Assembly: GCA_026397915.1 (NCBI GenBank) | Contig: JAPLTX010000059.1 | Location: 62,001-126,000, forward strand | Source: Verrucomicrobiota bacterium | GTDB lineage: Bacteria; Verrucomicrobiota; Verrucomicrobiia; CAIQCK01 | Length of the DNA stretch: 64,000 nucleotides | Direction of reading: 5' to 3' | Notes under the pieces: model-generated | What the model was told of the DNA's origin: nothing | The model's database searches: none | The model's input: only the letters and a program-made list of their open reading frames with translations | Part shown: piece after piece, positions 28,486 to 35,838 of the stretch | Numbering within the stretch: the stretch's first letter is position 1 | How the letters are laid out: every line of letters starts with the position of its first letter | Made by a program: the position numbers and the translations under genes

Positions 28486-30135
28486 TTATCGGCGGCGCTT
28501 CGGTTGCGGCTGCGGCTCGGCAACGGGCCAGTCGTCGGTGCGGAACGGCGACGCCGGAATGCCGGCGCGATTGAACAGATTGCAGTCGGGATTATCGGCC
28601 CACGCGTAACGGACGGCGGCGGGCTGCTTCACTTCGGGCGACTTCACGACCACCGTGTTGCCGATGATTTTCGCGGCGGCGCGATGCCATTTTTTGTCCG
28701 CGCCGGCGACGGCAAAGCCGCGAATCGTGCCGAAGCCGCCGAGTCCCTCCGGCCACACGTTGGGCGAATCCACACGCGGCGTGACCAGCGACTCGCCAAT
28801 CTTCACGACGAGACCGCCGTCGGCGTGCTTGAAGGTGATCGTCACTTCGTCGCCGTTGATCTTGTGGGCACAAGCCATCGGGCCGGAGGAAGCAACTCCT
28901 TTCTGCTTGTAAACGTCCGCCAGCGCCCACATCGCAAGCCGCTTGCCGACGGTCTGCTTGTCCTTCGGATGAATGTCGTCCGCCTCGCCGATGTCGGTGG
29001 TGATGGCCATGCCGGTGTTCGGCAGTTCGAGCGTCTTCAGCATCCCTTCGCGCACCAGCGTCCAGCCGGTTTCCTCGACCGCTTCCTTCTGCGCGGCGTG
29101 GAAGTTCGGCAGTTGCACCCACGCGAATGGAAAGTCACCCTGTCCCCAACGCGCACGCCAGTCCTTCACCATCGTCGAGAGCTGCAAGTAATAGAGATGG
29201 CCCTGGCCCGCGTTGGACTCGCCCTGATACCAGATCGCGCCGCGGATGGCGTAGGGAACCAGCGGGGCGATCTTGCCGTTGAAGAGATTGCCAGGCTTCC
29301 AAGCGTCGAGGCGCGGCTCGACGGGTGCGCGCGGCGGACGCCGTGTCTTGCTGCCGTCGGCTTTGGCTTTCTTGACGGCTTCCTTGAACGCAGCGAGTTG
29401 TTTCTGGTAGGTGGCTTTCGCCTTTTCGGGATCCCACGTCGCCTGCTTCTTCTCCCAGCTTTCAAACAGCGGCTTCAACTCGGGAAAATCCTTCTGCGCC
29501 AGTAGGCTCGTCCAAGCCTCCACCGGCGTCCCGCCGACCGACGAGTTGATGAGGCCGACCGGCGCGCCGAGCTTGCGGTGCAGCTCGCGGCCGAAGAAAT
29601 AGGCTGTTGCCGAAAAACTGCCCACCGTGTCCGGGTTGCACAACTCCCACTTGCCGCTGCATTTCTCCTGCGGTGTCGGTGCCGCGCCGGAGGACTCGCG
29701 GAAATGGCGGATCTTCGGCAGGTTCGCGGCGGCTTTCTCCTGATCGAAATCCTTCGCGCGGTTGACCGTCATCGCCATGTTCGACTGACCGGAGCCGAGC
29801 CAGACCTCACCGACGAGCACGTCATTGATGGTGAGGGTGTTGTTGCCCTTGACCGTCATCGTCGCCGTCTCGCCGCACTTGAGCTTGCCGAGTTTGACCA
29901 TCCATTTGCCGTCGGCGCCGGTGGTGCAGATCTTCGTCTGGCCGGCGATGCTAACAGTCACCTTCTCGCCCGGCTCGGCCCAACCCCAGACTGGCACGGA
30001 AGTGTCGGCTTGCAGCACCATGTGATCGGAGAAGATCGCCGGCAACGTCACATTCGCCGCGGCGCGCGGCGCGAGCAAAGCGGCGGCGAGGAGGGAGAGT
30101 CCGAGAGTCAGTTCAAGTCGCTGAGTTCGCTTCAT
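28486..30135 (-). CDS. Sialate O-acetylesterase-like SGNH hydrolase (copy 2)
   Basis: The 549-residue protein is a tandem paralogue of the previous entry. It has a signal peptide (LTLGLSLLAAALLAPRAAAN), the same VWGWAEPGEKVTVS sandwich motif, nucleophile GSGQSNM, and IWYQGESN. It is longer because of extra residues in the middle and near the C-terminus. It is the first gene of the minus-strand run that continues through copy 1, DUF1080 and the sulfatases, with gaps of 37 and 41 bases or overlaps. Together they look like a cassette for an acetylated, sulfated glycan. The acetyl donor glycan is not identifiable from sequence. Confidence 0.92.
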   Translation of the reverse strand: MKRTQRLELTLGLSLLAAALLAPRAAANVTLPAIFSDHMVLQADTSVPVWGWAEPGEKVTVSIAGQTKICTTGADGKWMVKLGKLKCGETATMTVKGNNTLTINDVLVGEVWLGSGQSNMAMTVNRAKDFDQEKAAANLPKIRHFRESSGAAPTPQEKCSGKWELCNPDTVGSFSATAYFFGRELHRKLGAPVGLINSSVGGTPVEAWTSLLAQKDFPELKPLFESWEKKQATWDPEKAKATYQKQLAAFKEAVKKAKADGSKTRRPPRAPVEPRLDAWKPGNLFNGKIAPLVPYAIRGAIWYQGESNAGQGHLYYLQLSTMVKDWRARWGQGDFPFAWVQLPNFHAAQKEAVEETGWTLVREGMLKTLELPNTGMAITTDIGEADDIHPKDKQTVGKRLAMWALADVYKQKGVASSGPMACAHKINGDEVTITFKHADGGLVVKIGESLVTPRVDSPNVWPEGLGGFGTIRGFAVAGADKKWHRAAAKIIGNTVVVKSPEVKQPAAVRYAWADNPDCNLFNRAGIPASPFRTDDWPVAEPQPQPKRRR

Positions 30136-30282
30136 GTTTTCGCTTCCTTGTTATTACTTCAGATTCGCTTAAACACCAGAGGCCGCGAATCGTCTCTCTA
30201 CGCCCACCGGAAATCAAGTCTGGCTCGCAATGGGGAAAGCATGACTGGCGATGACTTGTTTTCACACCACGTCCGAGGCACC

Positions 30283-32226
30283 ATGAAGCCCATGCGCAAA
30301 ACCAGTTTTCTTCCACAAAGTGTTTCCTGGTATCTGGTCGTTCTGGCGTTGGTCATCGGGATGGTGTCGGCGGCCGACGATCGCACCGCCGCGGGAAACT
30401 GGCCCGCTTGGCGCGGCGACGGCACCGGCATCTCCGGCGAGAAGAAGCTGCCCGTCGTGTGGAGCGAAATCGAGAACGTCGTCTGGCGCACACCGCTGCC
30501 GGGCGAAGGCAATTCGTCGCCAATCATCTGGGGCAACCGCGTCTTCGTCACCGCCGCGCTGGATGAAGGCGCCAAGCGGCTGGTTATCTGCCTCGACGCG
30601 CAGAGCGGCAAGGTTCTCTGGAAAACCGAGCTTTTGCCCAACGAGAAGACACTGCTCTATCCAAAGACTGGTTTTGCCGCGCCCACTCCCACGACCGACG
30701 GCCGGCGAATTTTCGCGTTCTTCGACAGCCCGGGCCTGGTGGCGCTAGACATGGAGGGCAAGGTGGTTTGGAAGCGCGCGCTGGGGCCGTTCAAGGCGGT
30801 GTATAACTTCGGCACCTCCACCGTCCTCTACAAGGACATGGTCATCCAGTCGTGCGACCACAAAGGCGACGCCTTCATCGCGGCCTTCCGGCAGAGCGAC
30901 GGCTCGGAGTGCTGGCGCACGCCGCGAAAATCAAGCGGCTTCGGCCACTTCGGCACGCCGATGCTGATTCAGGTCCAAGGCCGGCCGCAACTGGTGGTGA
31001 ACGGCGAGCCGGTCGTCGCCTACGACCCGGATACCGGCAAGGAACTCTGGTCCTGTCGCGGCATGAAGGTCTGCGTGGGGCCGAGCACCGTGTTCGGCCA
31101 CGGTTTGGTTTATGCCTCATCCGGTCGGATCGGGCCGGTAATGGGTATTGATCCGAGCGGAAGCGGCGATGTGACCGAAACCCACGTGCGCATGAACCTG
31201 ACGACCGGCGGACCTTATGTTCCCTCGCCGCTGATTTATCCCCACCTGATGGTGCCGGGCGACAACGGCAAGATGCTCTTCTACGGCGCGAACCACGAAC
31301 TGGTCGTGGAGGGTCAGGTGCGCGACCACTTCAGTTCCTCGCCCATCGGCAGCGACAACAAAATCTACTGGTGCTCGGAGCGGGGCAAGACCTACGTGAT
31401 TGACGCCGCCGCGCTGATTGCCACGCCACCGGCGGTCAAGGTTCTGGCCGTCAACGAAATCAAGGGCGTCTGCCTCGCCAGCCCAGCGGTGGCCAGTGGC
31501 CGGCTCTTCATCCGCACGCTCGAGGCGCTTTACTGCATCGGGAAGAATCGCGCGCCGGTCGTTGCGCAAAAGACCCAGACGCTGACCGGCACGTTCGCCG
31601 AGCTGCGCAAGCGCTTCGACGATCACCAAGCCTTCTGGCAAAACGAGAAGGAGGCGCAGATTCGGCTGGAGACAGTCGAAGCGATTGGCAAGCTCGACGG
31701 CCCGGAGGTCATCCCGTTCCTGCTGCACGTGGCCGTGAAGGAGCCGCACTGGGACATCTGCGAGGAGGCGGCCAAATGTCTGGCGCGCAAAGGCGAGCCG
31801 GCGATTGATTCGCTGATCACGCTCCTGCCCGACTCACGCCCATTCATCCGCACCATCGCCATCAACGAGCTTGGGCGCATGAAGGTCGCCAAGGCTGTTC
31901 CCGGCCTGCTCAAGGCCTTGCGCGACAAGGAGCCGCTTGTGCGCAGCGCCAGCCTCCAGGCGTTGACCAAGATCGGCCTGACCGACACGCCCGATTTCCC
32001 CCAGATTGTCGCCGCAATGATCGCCGCGTTATCCACCACCGAAGAGCCGGTGGTCCGCCAATCCGCGCTGGAAGGACTGGCCACTTTAGGAAGCAAGGTG
32101 ACCACTCAACGTCGCGATGTCGTCGAAACGCTCAAAGCGGTCGAGGCCGGCCCGAATCCCGGCCTGGCCCAAAAAGCCCGCCAAATGCTCTCCCCCACCG
32201 GCATCTACGGTCGCGTTTCGCGTTGA
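30283..32226 (+). CDS. Exported PQQ-like beta-propeller protein with C-terminal HEAT repeats
   Basis: A 647-residue protein with a signal peptide (SVSWYLVVLALVIGMVSAAD). Residues ~30-430 are PQQ-like beta-propeller blades (NWPAWRGDGTGISGE, VICLDAQSGKVLWKTEL, AYDPDTGKELWSCRGM). The last ~200 residues are alpha-helical HEAT/PBS-type repeats (DICEEAAKCLARKGEPAIDSL, VPGLLKALRDKEPLVRSASLQ AL). In Planctomycetes and Verrucomicrobiota such proteins are abundant, usually as putative scaffolds; dehydrogenase activity is not shown. A short GAGG lies 4 bases before the ATG at 30283. It is divergent from the sialate esterase operon and ends 30 bases before tlyA. Confidence 0.88.
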   Translation: MKPMRKTSFLPQSVSWYLVVLALVIGMVSAADDRTAAGNWPAWRGDGTGISGEKKLPVVWSEIENVVWRTPLPGEGNSSPIIWGNRVFVTAALDEGAKRLVICLDAQSGKVLWKTELLPNEKTLLYPKTGFAAPTPTTDGRRIFAFFDSPGLVALDMEGKVVWKRALGPFKAVYNFGTSTVLYKDMVIQSCDHKGDAFIAAFRQSDGSECWRTPRKSSGFGHFGTPMLIQVQGRPQLVVNGEPVVAYDPDTGKELWSCRGMKVCVGPSTVFGHGLVYASSGRIGPVMGIDPSGSGDVTETHVRMNLTTGGPYVPSPLIYPHLMVPGDNGKMLFYGANHELVVEGQVRDHFSSSPIGSDNKIYWCSERGKTYVIDAAALIATPPAVKVLAVNEIKGVCLASPAVASGRLFIRTLEALYCIGKNRAPVVAQKTQTLTGTFAELRKRFDDHQAFWQNEKEAQIRLETVEAIGKLDGPEVIPFLLHVAVKEPHWDICEEAAKCLARKGEPAIDSLITLLPDSRPFIRTIAINELGRMKVAKAVPGLLKALRDKEPLVRSASLQALTKIGLTDTPDFPQIVAAMIAALSTTEEPVVRQSALEGLATLGSKVTTQRRDVVETLKAVEAGPNPGLAQKARQMLSPTGIYGRVSR

Positions 32227-32256
32227 ATTGCCGGCTGGGGCGGTTACTGTCACGTC

Positions 32257-33030
32257 ATGGAGAAGCTGCGGCTTGATTTGTTGTTGGTGGAACGCGGGCT
32301 GTGCGAGAGCCGCGAGAAGGCCAAACGCGCCATCATGGCGGGGCAGGTTTTGGTGGCGGGACAGGTCACGGACAAGCCCAGCACGGAGGTTGCGACCGAT
32401 GCCGCCATCGAACTGAAGGCGGAGGAGAAATTCGTCAGCCGCGGCGGCCACAAGCTGGAGGCGGCGCTCGATCATTTCAAAATCCGAGTCACCGGCGCGG
32501 TGTGCGCGGACCTCGGCGCTTCGACGGGAGGCTTCACGGATTGCCTGTTGCAACGCGGCGCGGCGCGCATCCATGCGGTGGATGTCGGCAAAGGGCAACT
32601 CGCCTACAAACTGCGACGCGACCCACGCGTCGTGGTGCACGACGGCGTGAACGCGCGCCATCTCCAGAGGCAGCAGATCGGCGAGCCGGCGGACATTGTA
32701 ACAATGGACCTGGCGTTCATCGGGCTGGCCAAGGTGCTGCCGGCGGCGAAAGAGCTATTGAAACCGGCGGGCGACAAAGCAGGCGGCGGCGTCTCGACAA
32801 CCTGCGACACCGGGGTTATTATCGCTCTCATCAAACCGCAGTTTGAAGCCGGGCCGAAGGATGTCGGCAAAGGCGGCGTGGTAAAGGACCCGGCGGTGCA
32901 CAAACGAGTGGTGGAAGCAGTGCGAACGTTTGCGACGAAAGAGTTGGGCCTGCGCTGCGACGGCGTCATTGAGTCGCCGTTGCTTGGTCCGGCTGGCAAC
33001 AAGGAGTTTCTGATTTGTCTGCGCAGATAA
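32257..33030 (+). CDS. tlyA: TlyA-family RNA methyltransferase (S4 + FtsJ domains)
   Basis: The 257-residue protein has an N-terminal S4 RNA-binding domain (RLDLLLVERGLCESREKAKRA) and a Rossmann 2'-O-methyltransferase domain with DLGASTGGFTDCLL as the SAM site. Catalytic-type K-D-K residues sit in SRGGHKLE, TMDLAFIGLAK and ALIKPQFEAG. TlyA methylates 16S/23S rRNA ribose; the eubacterial form is also labelled a hemolysin. Its 3' end overlaps nadK by 16 bases. This tlyA-nadK pairing occurs in many bacteria, so both calls support each other. Confidence 0.95.
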   Translation: MEKLRLDLLLVERGLCESREKAKRAIMAGQVLVAGQVTDKPSTEVATDAAIELKAEEKFVSRGGHKLEAALDHFKIRVTGAVCADLGASTGGFTDCLLQRGAARIHAVDVGKGQLAYKLRRDPRVVVHDGVNARHLQRQQIGEPADIVTMDLAFIGLAKVLPAAKELLKPAGDKAGGGVSTTCDTGVIIALIKPQFEAGPKDVGKGGVVKDPAVHKRVVEAVRTFATKELGLRCDGVIESPLLGPAGNKEFLICLRR

Positions 33031-33854
33031 CAACGGTCGGGCTGGCGATCAATCCCGACAAGAAACTGGCGCGTCAACTGGCGCGCACGGCGACGGCCCT
33101 CCTCAAGCGGGCGGGCGTCCGCGTATTGAGCGCGCACGGCGACGTGGCGGCACTGGCGGCGCGCTCGCAACTGCTGCTGGTGTTCGGCGGCGACGGCACG
33201 ATGTTGCGCGTGGCGAGAGAGATGAACGGCGCGCAGACACCGGTGCTCGGCATCAACGCGGGCGCGCTCGGTTTCCTGACGGTCGTGCCGGCGGAACGCA
33301 TGGAGAAGGCGCTGCGGGCCGTGCTGGCGGGGCGTTACACGTTGCGGGCGCGGGCGATGTTGAAGATGGACATCGTGCGGCAGGAGCGATGGCTGCCGGC
33401 CCACTATGCATTGAACGACGTGGTTATTTCGCGCGGCGCGGCGGCGCGCATCGTGCGGATGGCGGTCGGGATTGACGGCGAGCCGCTGACGGAATACGTC
33501 TGCGACGGAATGATCTTCGCAACGCAGACCGGCTCGACGGCCTACTCGATGAGCGCAGGCGGGCCGATCCTGACGCCGGGGACGGAAGCGTTCGTGATGA
33601 CGCCGATCTGCCCGCACTCGCTGACGAACCGCTCGGTGGTGGTGGGCCGGTCGGCGGTGGTGGAGACGCGGATTCTAAGCCAGCCGGAGGAACTGGTGCT
33701 GACGGTGGACGGACAAGTGCGGGTGAGCCTGCGAAGCGCGGACACCATTCATGTGCGCCGCGGCAACCGCCAGTTCCAGCTCGTGCAGCCGGATGGCTAC
33801 TCCTACTACGAGACGCTGCGCCGCAAACTGAACTGGAGCGGGGCGAACGTCTGA
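33015..33854 (+). CDS. nadK: NAD kinase
   Basis: The 279-residue enzyme phosphorylates NAD to NADP. It shows LLLVFGGDGTMLRVAREM with the catalytic GGDGT, GINAGALGFLTVVP, LNDVVISRG and TQTGSTAYSMSAGGP, all diagnostic of the PpnK family. The start is TTG at 33015, 16 bases inside tlyA, and fits the family's usual N-terminus (VGLAINPDKK). The rare start codon and overlap suggest coupled, lower translation. A perfect hairpin lies 15 bases after the stop. Confidence 0.96.
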   Translation: MSAQITTVGLAINPDKKLARQLARTATALLKRAGVRVLSAHGDVAALAARSQLLLVFGGDGTMLRVAREMNGAQTPVLGINAGALGFLTVVPAERMEKALRAVLAGRYTLRARAMLKMDIVRQERWLPAHYALNDVVISRGAAARIVRMAVGIDGEPLTEYVCDGMIFATQTGSTAYSMSAGGPILTPGTEAFVMTPICPHSLTNRSVVVGRSAVVETRILSQPEELVLTVDGQVRVSLRSADTIHVRRGNRQFQLVQPDGYSYYETLRRKLNWSGANV

Positions 33855-33868
33855 CCCAAGCGAAGAGT

Positions 33869-33891
33869 GTCGCAAGCTTTTTACTTGCGAC
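33869..33891. terminator. Bidirectional terminator-like hairpin between nadK and the MGMT-like gene
   Basis: GTCGCAAG (33869-33876) and CTTGCGAC (33884-33891) form a perfect 8-base stem with a 7-base T-rich loop. It occupies the 61-base gap between two convergent genes. There is no long U-tract, so efficiency is uncertain. Confidence 0.55.
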
Positions 33892-33915
33892 GGTTATCGG
33901 CGAGTTGGCTCCCGT

Positions 33916-34398
33916 TCACACGCGAAACGCAAACAGCGATCCCTCGAATCCCGCCACGACAAGCCGTTTGCCTTTCCGCGCGACCGCGTGGCCTTCCGCC
34001 TCCAATCGTTTCTGCTGCGCTTCGACACCACCCGGATATTTCTCGTTGAGTTGGCCACCGGACTTCAACGTTCGCCAATACGGCGTGATTCTGATTCCAC
34101 CTTTCGACGCCGTTTCCTCGGCGGCATGCGCGGCGATCCACGCAAAGATGCCCGTGGTGATCGGGCAGCCGATGGTGGCGCCGTGACGACGGGCAAGCGC
34201 GGCACGAATCTCATTAATCGTGGCCAGCTTGCCGCGCGGCACTTGCTTCATCAACTCATCCACCTCACGCGGCGCGGGCACAACAACCGTGCCTTCGCCC
34301 CAGCGCTGGATCATCTTCCCGGCAATCTCAACAACCTTTGGCAGGTTTTTGTCGTCGTTGAGTTTCGCCTGCCAGGTTTTGCGCCGTTTCGTATTCAA
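33916..34398 (-). CDS. MGMT-family DNA-binding-domain protein lacking the PCHR acceptor motif
   Basis: A 160-residue protein related to the DNA-binding domain of O6-methylguanine-DNA methyltransferase: VPRGKLATINEIRAALARRHGA, then IGCPITTGIFAW, ITPYWRTLKSGGQL. The classical alkyl-accepting PCHRV motif is absent; the only cysteine in the conserved stretch is in GCPIT. It may therefore be an alkyltransferase-like or repurposed protein rather than a suicide enzyme. The start is TTG at 34398, overlapping the upstream stop as TTGA, implying coupling to the enolase-superfamily gene. The frame continues upstream as that gene's shadow. Confidence 0.8.
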   Translation of the reverse strand: MNTKRRKTWQAKLNDDKNLPKVVEIAGKMIQRWGEGTVVVPAPREVDELMKQVPRGKLATINEIRAALARRHGATIGCPITTGIFAWIAAHAAEETASKGGIRITPYWRTLKSGGQLNEKYPGGVEAQQKRLEAEGHAVARKGKRLVVAGFEGSLFAFRV

Positions 34399-35750
34399 TG
34401 TCCCAGCCCAACCTGCTCCAGGCAGCCCGTTTCGATCATACCCTCGCGCACCGTAAACACACCGGGGAATTTCTTTCCCCACTCGACATTCGCGGCGGGG
34501 CAATATTGCCGTGAGTTGCCTTCGATCGCTGTGACGGGGCCGATGTGCGCGGCGAGACCGGCGCTGTGCAGAAACGACTGGCCGGGGCACGTCAGGTCCT
34601 GCACGCAGAGGAACATGTTGTTCTTCTGCGCCGCCGCCGCCATCAGCAGCGCTTGGCTCTGGCCTTTGCACGCCTTGAGCGCCACGCCGCTGTAGCCCTG
34701 CTCGCGCGCCAGCAGGAACGTCTCGTAATCCGTCAGCGACTCGTCAATCACTACCGGCTTGAGCGCCGCCGCCGCATGCATCTTGTTTTCCGGATGCGCC
34801 TTCAGGTCGCGCGCGGTCGGCTGCTCTACGTAGGCGACACGGTCGAACGCCGTCGCGTTGCCTTCCTTCACGCGCCGCAGCACCTCCAGCAGATACTCCA
34901 CATTCTTGCACTGCTCGTTGAAGTCGAGCGAGTAAACCCACCGCTCCACGCCGCGCCGCGCCTGCGTCTCGGCCACGACGCGCTCGATGGCCAGCACGCG
35001 GTTCACGTCCCAATCCGCGTTGTCGCCGTTGAGCTTGATCTTCAGGTGTGTGAGCTGGTCCTTCACGATCCACTCGCCGAGCGTGTTCGGCAGGCCGTCG
35101 TTCAACCGCTCCTTCACGTCGGCGTCCGTGAGCGCATCGAGCGCGCCGATGAGATGATAGAGAGGCATCCGCGCCTTCGGCCGGCGCAGCGAGTAACGGT
35201 CGAGAAAGTCGCCGCCGAACGACGCGTCGAGGTAGCGCGCGATGTCGTGGTTCATCCACTCCGCGCCGTAGCAGTCATAGACGTGGCGGCCGTGGACCTT
35301 GCCGTAAGCGTCGTGCAGCGCCGCGTCGAACGGACTGAACACCACCAGCGTGCAGAGCTTCGGCACCGGCTCGACCAGCTTGCGCGTTCGGCTCACCTTC
35401 GCCGCAAGCTTCAGCGCTTCCGGCTCCAGCTCGTGACTCAACTCCACCGGATGTGCGCAGAGGTCGCTGTCGCGCAACAAGCCTGCGATCTTCTCCGCGA
35501 GCGACTTCATCGCGTCCAGCCGGTCCGGTTCGGAAATTATCTTGCTCGGAAAGGCCCAGATGCTGCTGAGCGGCATTGAGCCACTGCCTTCGGCCTCGCG
35601 CCCGGTGCGCGTGCGGACGCGGACGCGGACGTTCAGCAGCGTGCAATGCGACACCGGCACGCCGCCGAACTTCAGCGGTGTGCGGTAGGCGTGGTATTCA
35701 AAAGAGGTTTCGACTTCGCAAATGGAGATGTCCGTCGGCAGAGATTTCAT
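34395..35750 (-). CDS. Enolase-superfamily enzyme (mandelate racemase / dipeptide epimerase-like)
   Basis: The 451-residue protein has the two-domain enolase pattern. The barrel shows the base region HLKIKLNGDN, metal ligands in YSLDFNEQ, YVEQPTARD and VIDESLTDY, and the second acid/base ALKACKGQSQ. These fit the MR/MLE group that abstracts a proton alpha to a carboxylate, as in racemases, epimerases and sugar-acid dehydratases. It is longer than typical Ala-Glu epimerases (about 350), so a sugar-acid or unknown substrate is possible. The ATG at 35750 (MKSLPTDIS) is chosen; upstream residues look spurious. It ends on the MGMT-like start. Confidence 0.85.
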   Translation of the reverse strand: MKSLPTDISICEVETSFEYHAYRTPLKFGGVPVSHCTLLNVRVRVRTRTGREAEGSGSMPLSSIWAFPSKIISEPDRLDAMKSLAEKIAGLLRDSDLCAHPVELSHELEPEALKLAAKVSRTRKLVEPVPKLCTLVVFSPFDAALHDAYGKVHGRHVYDCYGAEWMNHDIARYLDASFGGDFLDRYSLRRPKARMPLYHLIGALDALTDADVKERLNDGLPNTLGEWIVKDQLTHLKIKLNGDNADWDVNRVLAIERVVAETQARRGVERWVYSLDFNEQCKNVEYLLEVLRRVKEGNATAFDRVAYVEQPTARDLKAHPENKMHAAAALKPVVIDESLTDYETFLLAREQGYSGVALKACKGQSQALLMAAAAQKNNMFLCVQDLTCPGQSFLHSAGLAAHIGPVTAIEGNSRQYCPAANVEWGKKFPGVFTVREGMIETGCLEQVGLGH

Positions 35751-35838
35751 GGCCGCGAAGCATAACCGAGCCGCCGCCACAAATAAAGAACTGCGTCAGT
35801 CCCATGTCCGCCCCCGCTGTGGCAGTTCTCCGCATGCC

